A stretch of DNA of 64,000 nt from Companilactobacillus pabuli (GCF_014058425.1 NZ_CP049366.1:1488001-1552000); one strand, 5' to 3'. Shown: positions 1-8,578, counted from the first letter of the stretch. Program-made: numbers and translations. Notes: generated by a model not told the origin, from the sequence alone.

Positions 1-453
1 GCCTTAACAATCATAGCTGAAGAAAAAATTCCACTTCAAACAACAGCAAACATCATTTTGACTCCTCATCAAGGCGAATGGCAACGCCTCTCTAATCTGG
101 CTATTACCGAACAAATAGAATTAAACAATCAAATACATCTGCATGAATTGAATCCTGATGCCTTGTTGGTTTTGAAGAAGCATCAATCAGAAATTTATTA
201 TCATGACCAAGTTTCAAAAATCATTGCGGGAAATCCCGGCATGGCAACTGGTGGTATGGGCGATACTCTAACTGGTATCATTGCTGGGTTTGTTGGTCAA
301 TTTGGTTTCTCTTTAGAAACGATTCAGGCAGCTCTTCTACTACACAGTGAAATTGGTGATAAATTAAACGAGAAAAATTATGTTGTTTTACCTTCTTCAA
401 TTATAGAAAGAATCCCTAAATATATGGCTAAATTTAGTTCAAAGGATAAATAA
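1..453 (+). CDS. nnrD: ADP-dependent NAD(P)H-hydrate dehydratase, C-terminal part
   Basis: This is the end of a gene that begins before the window; the frame is open from base 1. The family repairs damaged nicotinamide cofactors by ADP-dependent dehydration of the S-epimer of NAD(P)H hydrate. The visible part holds the TPHQGEW segment and the glycine-rich motif GNPGMATGGMGDTLTG, which are typical of the ribokinase-like fold of this family (CARKD/YjeF C-terminal domain). It ends at a TAA that runs directly into a terminator hairpin. Whether a YjeF epimerase domain is fused upstream cannot be seen. Confidence 0.9.
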   Translation, partial: ALTIIAEEKIPLQTTANIILTPHQGEWQRLSNLAITEQIELNNQIHLHELNPDALLVLKKHQSEIYYHDQVSKIIAGNPGMATGGMGDTLTGIIAGFVGQFGFSLETIQAALLLHSEIGDKLNEKNYVVLPSSIIERIPKYMAKFSSKDK

Positions 454-481
454 AAAGCGTGAATTTAATCACGCTTTTTTT
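452..481. terminator. bidirectional rho-independent terminator
   Basis: A 6-bp GC-containing stem (GCGTGA/TCACGC, 457-462 with 469-474) is extended by A/T pairs and flanked by an A-run on the left and a T-run on the right. It can therefore stop transcription from nnrD on the plus strand and from the flippase gene on the minus strand. The minus-strand gene's stop codon lies at its edge. Confidence 0.9.
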
Positions 482-2144
482 ATTTCATTCTCAAGATTTG
501 TCTGATACGATCAACTCTTGAACCAACAATCTTATCAGCCAAAGACGTCTTCAAGACTAAGTATCCGTAAATAACTCCACCTAATCCAGCTTCCAAAATC
601 AATGCTACTACACTGATAATTCGATCAGAATTTCCAACAAAGTGGAAAACTATCCAATTTACTAATAATACTGAAACAAACATTATCAAGGAGAATAAAA
701 TAATTCCACTGATTCTTCTCGAGATCCGACCGGTATTGAAAGGATAAATTGCATGCAGTTTTGCTAACATAAGCCAACAAACAACACCCATACCGATACT
801 TGTAGCCACTAACGGACCAAATTCGTGGAATAACCAAATCATTGGCAATTGCACAACTACCTTTACGATAAAACCATAAACGAAATACTTAATAGCCAAG
901 CGATTACGATATAACGCTTGTAAAACGGCTGACAAAACGGTGAACAATCCCAACAATATTGAAATAACAGATGAGAACTGCAACATCAAGACACCTAAAG
1001 CGTCATAACGATAGAACGTCGTCCATAATGGTTGGGCCACTGCATACATCCCTAATGATGCGGGAATCATAATGAAGAAGAACAATTCCAAAGTATTAGA
1101 AATTTGATTTTCGATTTTTTCTTTATTGCCCTTCGAATACAATCCAGATAGGATTGGTACCGCTGTAACGGCCATAGCGGTTGATAATGAAACAATGATC
1201 ATGATTAGTTTATTAGCTTGAAAACCAAACAATGAGTAGTAATTATCTAATTGTGCTCCACTTGCATTAACGAATAATCTCATAAATTGATTAAATGTTG
1301 ATTGATCATACAAGTTAAAAAATGTTATCCCTGCATCCAAGATAATGAATGGCAATGCTTGTTGGAAAATTTCGCGAGTAAAGTTATTTTCATTAACATT
1401 TGCAACAGGTTTACCATTACGAGACAAGCTTCTTAATCTTGGCAGTCGTTTTAAAATCGCTAAAATCAGAATAACAATCGCCACAGCAGCACCAATGAAA
1501 GCCGCAAAGGTCGATTGAACAACGGCATTAATATAGCTACCCTTACTTACTATCATGATCATATAAGTTGCTATCAACATATAAATAACACGGGCAATTT
1601 GCTCAATAAATTGTGAGATAGCGGACGGAGCCATATCCGAATATCCTTGTAAATAACCTCTCAAAATACTCAAAATAGGAATAACCAGCACGGCTACCGC
1701 TAATGATTTGATAACCGGAATACTTCTTGGATCGCCATCAGTAAACATAACTGCTAAGAGTGGCGCCCCAAAGAACATGATTGCCCCAAAAATGACCCCC
1801 ATAAAGGTCATGATTTTGAGACCATGTTTGAATAATTTATTTCCGGTTGCATATTGATCTAACGCATTATAATGTGAAATTTGTTTAGAAATTGCTCCAG
1901 GAATTCCTGCTGTTGAAACAATCAGGAATAAACTATAGATATTATATCCTTTTGCGAACAATGCATTAGCCGCTGGATAATCAGACCCCATCCAGGCCAT
2001 CCATGGGATAATGTATATTGCTCCCAAAATACGAGAAAAAATACTACCAGCTGTCATCCAAGCTGACCCTTTTAACATCGTATCTTGCGGAGATTCAGGG
2101 TTTAAAACTGGCATTACTTCTTCTTGGCTTTTATTTACGCCCAA
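480..2144 (-). CDS. murJ: MurJ/YtgP-type lipid II flippase (MOP superfamily)
   Basis: This is a polytopic membrane protein of about 554 residues with roughly 14 hydrophobic segments. It begins its membrane part with a segment like MLKGSAWMTAGSIFSRILGA, as in the Bacillus YtgP/MurJ branch of the MOP exporter family. That branch flips lipid-linked peptidoglycan precursor across the membrane. The longest frame opens at a GTG at 2156, but that codon lies inside the ribosome binding site AAGGTGGTG (2151-2159). A TTG at 2144, 6-8 bases after it, is the better start, and an ATG at 2114 is a second option. An extended -10 (TGCTATAAT) lies about 30 bases upstream. Other polysaccharide flippases of the same superfamily cannot be fully excluded. 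Confidence 0.85.
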   Translation of the reverse strand: MGVNKSQEEVMPVLNPESPQDTMLKGSAWMTAGSIFSRILGAIYIIPWMAWMGSDYPAANALFAKGYNIYSLFLIVSTAGIPGAISKQISHYNALDQYATGNKLFKHGLKIMTFMGVIFGAIMFFGAPLLAVMFTDGDPRSIPVIKSLAVAVLVIPILSILRGYLQGYSDMAPSAISQFIEQIARVIYMLIATYMIMIVSKGSYINAVVQSTFAAFIGAAVAIVILILAILKRLPRLRSLSRNGKPVANVNENNFTREIFQQALPFIILDAGITFFNLYDQSTFNQFMRLFVNASGAQLDNYYSLFGFQANKLIMIIVSLSTAMAVTAVPILSGLYSKGNKEKIENQISNTLELFFFIMIPASLGMYAVAQPLWTTFYRYDALGVLMLQFSSVISILLGLFTVLSAVLQALYRNRLAIKYFVYGFIVKVVVQLPMIWLFHEFGPLVATSIGMGVVCWLMLAKLHAIYPFNTGRISRRISGIILFSLIMFVSVLLVNWIVFHFVGNSDRIISVVALILEAGLGGVIYGYLVLKTSLADKIVGSRVDRIRQILRMK

Positions 2145-2175
2145 AACTTGCACCACCTTAAAAACTATCCATTTA

Positions 2176-2184
2176 ATTATAGCA
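2176..2184 (-). promoter_or_regulatory. extended -10 promoter element for the flippase gene
   Basis: On the minus strand the sequence reads TGCTATAAT, a perfect extended -10, 32 bases before the proposed TTG start. No good -35 hexamer is seen 16-18 bases further upstream, which is usual for extended -10 promoters. Confidence 0.6.
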
Positions 2185-2471
2185 AAGTTCTTATCCTAAA
2201 AATTTTAAATTACTCTTAAATTACGCAAAAAGCAAATTAATTTATAAAAGAACCGCTAATTTTACAGAACGAATAAATTGTAAAGCTTTTTTGAGATTAA
2301 TTCATGTTAGAATGAATTTGTTGTTTCGGGGATAAGCCATTTTAATACAACTCACCCACAGTTTCTGCATCATGCAATTATTCATAGCAATCAAACAAAT
2401 TTTTCATTATTTTTATCATCTCAGACAAGATAATAAAGAGCTTACCTCTTCGTTGCAACAAAAAAAGGTTT
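2185..2471. other. long A+T-rich intergenic region between IS element and flippase gene
   Basis: I find no convincing protein gene here. On the minus strand there is a promoter-like pair, TTGCAA (2453-2458) and TATTAT (2430-2435) with a 17-bp spacer. It is followed by a tiny frame of nine codons (ATG near 2408, MKNLFDCYE) without a clear ribosome binding site. The 2460-2471 end is the U-tract half of the leuS terminator, left behind by the IS insertion. The rest may be a long leader of the flippase gene or an unrecognised RNA. Confidence 0.4.
2430..2458 (-). promoter_or_regulatory. putative sigma-A type promoter
   Basis: TTGCAA, 17-bp spacer, TATTAT on the minus strand, just past the old leuS terminator. 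It would start transcripts near 2423 running towards the flippase gene about 280 bases away. This is a match by eye only. Confidence 0.4.
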
Positions 2472-2496
2472 TGAAGTGAACCCCATTAATTGGAGT
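2472..2496 (+). repeat. left inverted repeat of the IS3-family element
   Basis: Begins TGAAGTGAACCCC and matches the reverse complement of 3885-3909 at 22 of 25 positions. The 5'-TG terminal dinucleotide is typical of IS3-family ends. Confidence 0.9.
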
Positions 2497-2501
2497 TTAT
2501 T

Positions 2502-3335
2502 TTAAGCAATAAGTTGGTCGGAAAGATTTCGGTATTCTACCGGGGTCTTTCCGGCCAATTTTGCTTTTATTCGTTTATTGTTGTAGTAGTAGATATATTT
2601 GGATATTTCCTCTTTCAAATGTTCATATGAACTGTACTCGTTGTTATGTACAGTTCCTACTTTTAAAATGTGAAAGAAACTTTCCATTATCGCATTATCC
2701 AAGCATGTTGCTTTGCGACTCATGCTTTGGATAATGCGATTTTTCTTTAGTCTAGATACATACTCATAGTTTTGATACTGAAATCCTTGATCAGAATGTA
2801 CCGTCATTCGATAAGGCAGTTCTGGTAATCTCTCAATCAACGCATCCAATGTATCTGTAACGAATTCGACGTTAGGATGAAGACTTATATTCCAACTGAT
2901 GACCTCATCACTGTACATATCCATGAATGCCGTAAAATATGCTCTTTCTGATGTGGTCCCATTACCCCAGCGAAGTTCAGTAACATCGGTAGTGATCTTC
3001 TGAAAGGGTCTATCGGTAATAAACCTTCTGTTTAGTTTGTTCTTGGCTCTTTTGCCAACATTTCCTTTATAAGAATTATATTTTCTAGTTTTTCTATCAA
3101 AGGCATGACAAAGGAGTCCGTGTTTGTTCATTATTTTAAGAACTAATTTATGATTGGCCTTGATCCCACGGTTATGAAGTTCCATTGTTACACTGCGATA
3201 TCCATAGTCTTTATACTCTGTACGAATTGATTTGATTTCAGACACTAGCTCTTCTGGATATGACTTGTAAGAATGGCTCTGTGAATAATGGTAACTACTA
3301 CTGGACATGTTTACGACTTCTAATATGATTGCCAA
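2502..3335 (-). CDS. IS3-family transposase OrfB (DDE integrase core)
   Basis: This is the catalytic part of the transposase, with an rve-type integrase core. Asp117 (TTDVTEL), Asp182 (HSDQGFQYQ) and Glu218 (DNAIMESFF) give the DD(35)E triad with exactly 35 residues between the last two. An N-terminal HTH_21-like stretch precedes the core. The reading frame stays open upstream past the annotated start into orfA, reading EKLSNQEKAQIINELRQEF. The active enzyme is therefore most likely an OrfAB fusion made by -1 frameshifting, and the separate start at 3335 is nominal. No inactivating change is seen. Confidence 0.92.
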   Translation of the reverse strand: MAIILEVVNMSSSSYHYSQSHSYKSYPEELVSEIKSIRTEYKDYGYRSVTMELHNRGIKANHKLVLKIMNKHGLLCHAFDRKTRKYNSYKGNVGKRAKNKLNRRFITDRPFQKITTDVTELRWGNGTTSERAYFTAFMDMYSDEVISWNISLHPNVEFVTDTLDALIERLPELPYRMTVHSDQGFQYQNYEYVSRLKKNRIIQSMSRKATCLDNAIMESFFHILKVGTVHNNEYSSYEHLKEEISKYIYYYNNKRIKAKLAGKTPVEYRNLSDQLIA

Positions 3336-3367
3336 GGGTTCGTTGAATTCTTGCCTTAACTCATTTA

Positions 3368-3859
3368 TTATTTGTGCTTTTTCTTGATTTGAGAGTTTTT
3401 CTTCTTCTGAGTTAAGGCATGCAATTTTTCCAAGTAAGCTACCCGTATCTTAAGCCGACGATTCTCTTCTTCTAAATGTTTAAGTTCTTCTGCCGTACGT
3501 GGTTTTTTATCAGTCATTTTCCCAGACCGCCTATCATTTGGTTTTAGGCGACCCGATTCAAGATCTCGTTCCCATTGCCAGATTGTCGTAGGATTACGGA
3601 TCTTATATCTTTTAGCAGTTACTGGATATGATGCTCTATGATCGACTCGCCAAGTTATTATTTTGATTTTAAACGAATAATCATAGAAAGTCTTTGAGTA
3701 ATTGTTGGTGAGCCCTTCAACTCCAAATTCTTTGAACAAACGTACCCAATGATAAATAGTTGCGGAACCTTTGATACCGTACTTTCTAGTGATAGACGTG
3801 TAGCTTTTGCCTGAAAGATAATCAAGAACTACCTTAATTTTAATTTCTTTTGAAAACAT
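3368..3859 (-). CDS. IS3-family transposase OrfA (DNA-binding)
   Basis: This 163-residue protein has two helix-turn-helix units (about residues 18-47 and 76-104, each with a W in the recognition helix). A leucine-zipper-like segment follows (about 122-150, LKHLEEENRRLKIRVAYLEK). That is the typical OrfA of the IS150 group, which binds the IS ends and forms the N-terminus of the OrfAB transposase. It starts 26 bases inside the right inverted repeat. It lies on the same strand as leuS and directly downstream of it, so read-through from leuS could express it. Confidence 0.92.
   Translation of the reverse strand: MFSKEIKIKVVLDYLSGKSYTSITRKYGIKGSATIYHWVRLFKEFGVEGLTNNYSKTFYDYSFKIKIITWRVDHRASYPVTAKRYKIRNPTTIWQWERDLESGRLKPNDRRSGKMTDKKPRTAEELKHLEEENRRLKIRVAYLEKLHALTQKKKNSQIKKKHK
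3377..3401 (-). other. probable -1 programmed frameshift region of the IS
   Basis: Before the orfA stop, two A-rich slip sites are read in the orfA frame: G AAA AAC (3395-3401) and G AAA AAG (3377-3383). The orfB frame is open across both. A -1 slip here would join LEKLHALTQK to the orfB-frame sequence, giving a normal OrfAB. Which of the two sites is used cannot be told. Confidence 0.6.
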
Positions 3860-3884
3860 AAAAAGAACCTCATAAGTTTGGACT

Positions 3885-3909
3885 ACTCCAACTTATGGGG
3901 TTCAGTTCA
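3885..3909 (-). repeat. right inverted repeat of the IS3-family element
   Basis: Read on the minus strand it begins TGAACTGAACCCC; it pairs with 2472-2496. The right flank is TTT, matching the left flank. Confidence 0.9.
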
Positions 3910-3937
3910 TTTCGGAAAATCCGAAGCCTTTTTTTTT
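3910..3937 (-). terminator. leuS terminator split by the IS insertion
   Basis: After the leuS stop the minus strand reads an A-run, then GGCTTCGGA, TTT, TCCGAAA and then the IS end. The missing part, CC followed by seven T, lies beyond the other IS end at 2460-2468. Before insertion this was a 9-bp stem with a T-tract. Now a shortened 7-bp hairpin remains without its T-tract, so leuS termination should be weakened. Confidence 0.8.
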
Positions 3938-3940
3938 GTC

Positions 3941-6355
3941 TTATTTAACTACAATATTAACAATCTTGTTAGGAATGACGATCACTTTGACGATATTCTT
4001 ACCATCAATGAATTTTTGAACCTTTTCATCATTTCTAGCTAATTCTTCTAATTTAGCTTTACCAGTGTCAGTAGCAACCTCTAATTTATCACGAAGTTTA
4101 CCATTAACTTGTACGATAATTTCAACTGTATCAGAAACCAATTTGCTTTCATCATAAGTTGGCCACTTAGCATATGAGATTGATTCATCATGACCAAACT
4201 TGCTCCACAATTCTTCCATCATATGTGGTGCAATTGGAGCTAACAATTGAACCAGACCTTCAGCATAAGCCTTTGGCATTGTATCAACCTTATGAGCTTC
4301 ATTGACGAAGACCATCATTTGTGAAATGGCAGTATTGAAGTGCAAAGCATCGAAGTCTTCAGTTACTTTCTTAACTGTTTCATTGTAAACTTTATCCAAT
4401 TTACCATCGTTCGTATCAGTCAAGAAACCTTCACGAATTGTGCTGTAGTCATCATCATTGATGAACAAGTTCCAAACACGATCCAAGAACTTAGCTGAAC
4501 CGGACAAACCATTTTCTGACCAAGCGATTGAAGCATCCAAAGGACCCATGAACATTTCATAAGTTCTCAAAGTATCAGCGCCGTAAGATTCAACAACATC
4601 ATCAGGGTTAACAACGTTACCCTTTGATTTAGACATCTTTTCGTGACCTTTACCGAGGATCATACCTTGGTTGAATAGCTTTTGGAATGGTTCCTTAGTT
4701 GGTACGACACCCAAGTCATACAATACCTTGTGCCAGAATCTTGCATACAACAAGTGAAGTACGGCGTGTTCTGCACCACCAATATATAGATCAACTGGCA
4801 ACCACTTCTTCAACAAGTCATAGTCGGCAAGTTTTTCATCATTATGTGGATCGATGTATCTCAAGTAGTACCATGATGAACCAGCCCATTGTGGCATTGT
4901 ATTAGTTTCACGACGACCTTTACGACCGTTTTTATCAACTACATTGACCCAATCTGTTAAGTTAGCTAATGGACTTTCACCCGTTCCTGAAGGTTTAATA
5001 TTTGAATCTTCAGGAAGTTTCAATGGCAATTCGTCTTCTGGAACTAGTGAAGTTGTACCGTCTTCCCAGTGAATGATAGGAATTGGTTCACCCCAGTATC
5101 TTTGACGAGAGAAGACCCAATCACGAAGACGATAGTTAACTTTCTTTTCACCATAACCTTTGTCTTCAAGGTATTCAACGGCACGATTGATAGCATCTTC
5201 TTTGTTCAAGCCATCCAAGAAATCAGAATTGATATGCTTACCGTCACCAGTAATAGCACCATCTTCAAGGTTTCCTTCAATAACTTGTGTCATTGGTAAG
5301 TCAAATTTCTTAGCAAAGGCGAAATCACGATCGTCATGAGCAGGAACAGCCATAACAGCACCTGTACCATAAGTAACTAAGACATAATCAGAAATCCAAA
5401 TAGGAATTCTCTTGCCGTTTACAGGGTTAATAGCATATGCACCAGTGAAGACACCAGTCTTTTCATCGTTCAAATCAGTTCTATCAAGATCTGACTTGTG
5501 AGAAACTTCTTCCTTGTAAGCTTCAACAGCAGACTTTTGTTCAGGCGTTGTAATCTTATCAACTAACTTGTGTTCTGGAGCCAAAGTCATGTACTCAACA
5601 CCAAAAATTGTATCAGGACGAGTTGTAAAGACGTTAACTGAATCATCTGAGTCAGCTATTTGGAAAGTAATCTGTGCTCCGACTGAACGGCCAATCCAGT
5701 TTCTTTGCATTTCCTTGATACTTTCTGGCCAATCAATATCATCAAGGTCATCCAACAATCTGTCAGCATAAGCTGTGATTTTCAACATCCATTGACGCAT
5801 AGGCTTTCTAACAACTGGGAAACCACCACGTTCTGTTTTACCATCGATGATTTCTTCGTTAGCAACAACTGTACCTAAATCTGGTGACCAGTTAACCAAA
5901 GTTTCTGATTCGTAGGCCAAACCTTTTTTGTACATTTGTTCAAAAATCCATTGAGTCCACTTATAGAATTTAGGATCAGTTGTTTGAACTTCACGGTTCC
6001 AATCATATGAAAAACCTAATGAATTAATTTGACGTTTGAAGTTTTGAATGTTCTTTTCAGTGAAATCAGCTGGATTATGACCAGTATTAATAGCATATTG
6101 TTCAGCTGGCAACCCGAAAGCGTCAAAGCCCATTGGATGCAAAACATTGTATCCTTGAGCGCGCTTCATTCTAGCGATGATATCAGTAGCTGTGTATCCT
6201 TCTGGATGTCCAACGTGAAGCCCTTGACCTGATGGATATGGGAACATGTCCAAAGCATAAAAGTTCTTCTTATTTGGATCTTCAGTAGTTCTGAAAGTAT
6301 CATGTTCCTTCCAGTACTTTTGCCATTTTTTCTCGACGGTGTTGTGATTGTACAT
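3941..6355 (-). CDS. leuS: leucyl-tRNA synthetase
   Basis: Cytoplasmic class I synthetase that charges tRNA-Leu. It is 804 residues, the normal bacterial length. The HIGH-type motif is HVGH (residues 47-50, within [12 protein letters not shown]). The KMSKS loop is at about residue 572 ([10 protein letters not shown]), with the CP1 editing insertion between them and the anticodon-binding and C-terminal domains complete. The gene is preceded by a leucine T-box leader and a good ribosome binding site (AGGAGG). Its terminator has been split by the IS downstream. Confidence 0.98.
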   Translation of the reverse strand: MYNHNTVEKKWQKYWKEHDTFRTTEDPNKKNFYALDMFPYPSGQGLHVGHPEGYTATDIIARMKRAQGYNVLHPMGFDAFGLPAEQYAINTGHNPADFTEKNIQNFKRQINSLGFSYDWNREVQTTDPKFYKWTQWIFEQMYKKGLAYESETLVNWSPDLGTVVANEEIIDGKTERGGFPVVRKPMRQWMLKITAYADRLLDDLDDIDWPESIKEMQRNWIGRSVGAQITFQIADSDDSVNVFTTRPDTIFGVEYMTLAPEHKLVDKITTPEQKSAVEAYKEEVSHKSDLDRTDLNDEKTGVFTGAYAINPVNGKRIPIWISDYVLVTYGTGAVMAVPAHDDRDFAFAKKFDLPMTQVIEGNLEDGAITGDGKHINSDFLDGLNKEDAINRAVEYLEDKGYGEKKVNYRLRDWVFSRQRYWGEPIPIIHWEDGTTSLVPEDELPLKLPEDSNIKPSGTGESPLANLTDWVNVVDKNGRKGRRETNTMPQWAGSSWYYLRYIDPHNDEKLADYDLLKKWLPVDLYIGGAEHAVLHLLYARFWHKVLYDLGVVPTKEPFQKLFNQGMILGKGHEKMSKSKGNVVNPDDVVESYGADTLRTYEMFMGPLDASIAWSENGLSGSAKFLDRVWNLFINDDDYSTIREGFLTDTNDGKLDKVYNETVKKVTEDFDALHFNTAISQMMVFVNEAHKVDTMPKAYAEGLVQLLAPIAPHMMEELWSKFGHDESISYAKWPTYDESKLVSDTVEIIVQVNGKLRDKLEVATDTGKAKLEELARNDEKVQKFIDGKNIVKVIVIPNKIVNIVVK

Positions 6356-6361
6356 ATTTTT

Positions 6362-6598
6362 CCTCCTATAAAAAAAATCCTATGACTATATAAATATAAT
6401 CATAGGACGAATTATCGCGTTACCACCTAAGTTCCACACTCTCGTGCGACTCTCGAAATCCTTAACGAGGATTAACCGTAGTCACTTACTAAAAGTTCGG
6501 CAACTATTATCAGTGGACGAGTTCGAAAATAAGAATCTACGCATTCACATCCCCATACGCTTTCTGAAAAGTATTCTTATAATCTACTACTTCCGTTG
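6362..6598 (-). promoter_or_regulatory. T-box riboswitch, tRNA-Leu specific
   Basis: The leader of leuS carries the conserved T-box core AGGTGGTAACGCG (about 6417-6429). It is followed by a terminator hairpin (CCTATGAT...AGTCATAGG) with an eight-T tract ending just before the ribosome binding site. Upstream, a stem I with ATAAGAAT/ATTCTTAT and a GAACTC motif is visible. CTC at 6519-6521 is the likely specifier codon for Leu, though CTT at 6531-6533 cannot be excluded. In this class, uncharged tRNA-Leu stabilises the antiterminator and turns leuS on. Confidence 0.92.
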
Positions 6599-6604
6599 CT
6601 TTAT

Positions 6605-6633
6605 ATCTTATACCAATAATGTTTGTCCGACAA
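6605..6633 (-). promoter_or_regulatory. promoter for the leuS T-box transcript
   Basis: TTGTCG (6628-6633), 17-bp spacer, TAAGAT (6605-6610) on the minus strand. The -10 overlaps the stop codon of the glucosaminidase gene, so the leuS promoter is embedded in the 3' end of its neighbour. Confidence 0.6.
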
Positions 6634-7849
6634 CCAATAAATCTGAATTTAAATTATTTAATTGTTTAATATTGTCGATTGAAGTACCAGCTTGTGTGGC
6701 GATGGAATCGATTGTATCACCATTTTGAACAGTCACTGACTTACTTTGACTACCACTATCTGAATCATTTGAGCTGTAATCATTTTGAACATCGATCGTG
6801 GAAGAATCATCATCACTAGATGGTACATACTTCTCAACACCATCACGTTCATCTTGTACAAAAACTGGAGCTTGTTGGTCACCATAGGCATCACCAACAT
6901 TGCCAGTATCATCTGAAGTCTTATTGGACAAATTAGTCATAGTAACACCATTATTTTCATTGCCAATAATCTTTGTCACTGTCAAAGTTTTACCTGGATA
7001 AATATAGTTGTCAGTCTTCAAGTCGTTTAGATTCATCAAAGTATCAGTCGACATATTAAATTTATCAGCGATTGATTGCAGAGTATCTCCTTGAGCTACT
7101 GTATAAGTTTGATCTTTATCTGAAGCATTGACATCAAATTGCGTCAAATTATACTTCTCAATCATACTATTAAGTTTGTCAGCATAAGTCGTATCGGTCG
7201 CATAACGACCAGTCAAATACTTAGTTGCATCCTTATAAGACGTAGTATTACTCTTCCAAGCACCCGCATATAGTTGAGAATTACCACTAGTTCCACCTCG
7301 AAGTAATGAAACGTAATCCTCTAGCGATTCCTTGTAAGAAGGATACTTTCTAAAATTAGAACTGATGGAATACAAACTACCCGTTCCATCGTCTTCTTGA
7401 GTCCCCATATTAACTGATTCGCCGTTATAATCTCCCTTAATACCAAAGAGATTGTAATTAGGTGCGCTAGCTAAACCACTAGTTCCCCAACCACTTTCAA
7501 CCATGGCTTGGGCAATCATAACTGAAGCGTACAAATCGTTATTAGAAGCTAGTTTACGGGCAGAATTACCAATATAATCGATAAATTGCTCATCGCCAAC
7601 TCCTTTAGAACTAACTGGAGTTACTGTCCCCGTTGCAATATTTTGATTTAACAAATTATTGACAGACAAAGCTTCAGCCTTAACTGGAGTAGGTCTTGAA
7701 AAACCGACTTCAGCTACTGCGGTACCAACGAACATACTTGACCCAAGAATCGTCAAATTTCTTCGTAAGTTTGCGTTCTTAGCTTTTTTATTATTTAATC
7801 TAGTCAAACGGCTATCTTCGAGTTTGCGTTCATAACGTGTAATAACCAT
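6608..7849 (-). CDS. secreted N-acetylglucosaminidase (GH73) with two LysM domains
   Basis: This is a 413-residue cell-wall hydrolase. It has a basic N-terminus, a hydrophobic segment at about 31-47 and an AEA-type cleavage region. A mannosyl-glycoprotein endo-beta-N-acetylglucosaminidase domain follows, with Glu118 (AQAMVESGWGTSG) and the NLFGIKGDY segment. There is one LysM at about 248-291, a linker rich in Asp/Ser/Asn, and a second LysM at about 371-413. LysM domains bind peptidoglycan, so the enzyme likely trims glycan strands during growth or separation, like muramidase-2 or AcmA proteins. The longer TTG frame from 7867 is rejected because the GGGAG ribosome binding site precedes the ATG at 7849. 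Confidence 0.92.
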   Translation of the reverse strand: MVITRYERKLEDSRLTRLNNKKAKNANLRRNLTILGSSMFVGTAVAEVGFSRPTPVKAEALSVNNLLNQNIATGTVTPVSSKGVGDEQFIDYIGNSARKLASNNDLYASVMIAQAMVESGWGTSGLASAPNYNLFGIKGDYNGESVNMGTQEDDGTGSLYSISSNFRKYPSYKESLEDYVSLLRGGTSGNSQLYAGAWKSNTTSYKDATKYLTGRYATDTTYADKLNSMIEKYNLTQFDVNASDKDQTYTVAQGDTLQSIADKFNMSTDTLMNLNDLKTDNYIYPGKTLTVTKIIGNENNGVTMTNLSNKTSDDTGNVGDAYGDQQAPVFVQDERDGVEKYVPSSDDDSSTIDVQNDYSSNDSDSGSQSKSVTVQNGDTIDSIATQAGTSIDNIKQLNNLNSDLLVVGQTLLV

Positions 7850-7881
7850 AGATATGCTCTCCCTCAAAATCTTTATACTTT

Positions 7882-7910
7882 ATTATATTTCTTAACAAAA
7901 ACTTAAACAA
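7882..7910 (-). promoter_or_regulatory. promoter for the glucosaminidase gene
   Basis: TTGTTT (7905-7910), 17-bp spacer, perfect TATAAT (7882-7887) on the minus strand, about 33 bases before the ATG. The divergent PAP2 gene shares this short 78-bp intergenic stretch. Confidence 0.7.
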
Positions 7911-7927
7911 TAGAGAGATCAAAAAAT

Positions 7928-8578
7928 ATGAAAATATCTACAAAAATATCTGTTTTAAATTTATTTCTTTTAGGTTTATTTGTTTTTTGGGCTATCAATG
8001 TAGCTACAAATACCACTCTTATCAACAATTTTGATAATTTCTTCATCAATCAGATCTATCATCATAATAGTTTGACGATTCGTCTTTTTTCTAATTTTAC
8101 GAACTTAGGCGACACTTTTCCAACAATCGGTGTAACCGCAATCATCTTCTTGGCTTTAATTTTCAAAAAGTATTATTATGCTGGAATTTATCTCGTTCTC
8201 AATAAAGTGGTCATTGCAGGTCTTAACAGCTTAATAAAAATCATCGTCAAACGTCCACGTCCTAGCCACCACCATTATGTTGAAGCTGGTGGTTTCAGTT
8301 TCCCAAGCGGACATTCAGCTAGTTCATTTGCCCTGTACATTTCGCTTTTGATTATCAGTCTGATCATCTTTAAAAAAATCAGTACCAAAATTATCATTAG
8401 CACAATTTGTTTGTTAACAGTTATATTGATTGGATATAGTCGAATCTTTTTAGGTGTCCACTACCCTAGCGATGTCTTAGGTGGATATCTCTTGGCAGCG
8501 ACCATCCTAACTTTCAACACTCTATTATTTAGAACCAAGAATTTTTTTATTCTTAAGCTCAAAGGCATTAAAAATTAA
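7928..8578 (+). CDS. PAP2-family membrane phosphatase
   Basis: This is a 216-residue membrane protein with about six hydrophobic segments and the three PAP2 signature motifs. These are K-x6-RP (KRPRPSHH, about 108-115), PSGHS (126-130) and SR-x5-H (YSRIFLGVHYPSD, about 168-180). Such enzymes dephosphorylate phosphatidic acid, phosphatidylglycerophosphate or undecaprenyl pyrophosphate at the outer membrane face; the substrate cannot be told here. The ribosome binding site is weak (AGAGAG). Its last 54 bases overlap the end of the convergent MFS gene. Confidence 0.9.
   Translation: MKISTKISVLNLFLLGLFVFWAINVATNTTLINNFDNFFINQIYHHNSLTIRLFSNFTNLGDTFPTIGVTAIIFLALIFKKYYYAGIYLVLNKVVIAGLNSLIKIIVKRPRPSHHHYVEAGGFSFPSGHSASSFALYISLLIISLIIFKKISTKIIISTICLLTVILIGYSRIFLGVHYPSDVLGGYLLAATILTFNTLLFRTKNFFILKLKGIKN

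Larger units (their letters stand above)
2472..3909 (-). mobile_element. IS3-family insertion sequence (IS150-like), intact
   Basis: The element is about 1438 bp. It is bounded by imperfect 25-bp inverted repeats starting TGAA(G/C)TGAACCCCAT and flanked on both sides by TTT, a likely 3-bp target duplication (2469-2471 and 3910-3912). It carries orfA (double helix-turn-helix, leucine zipper) and orfB (DDE integrase core) on the minus strand, with orfB in the -1 frame relative to orfA. That is the standard layout for the IS150 group, and all parts look functional. The target is the stem of the leuS rho-independent terminator: joining the flanks restores a perfect hairpin plus T-tract. Confidence 0.93.

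Noticed and set aside
6444-6728. 94-codon plus-strand frame
   Set aside because: It overlaps the leuS T-box and the end of the glucosaminidase gene on the other strand; no start signals.
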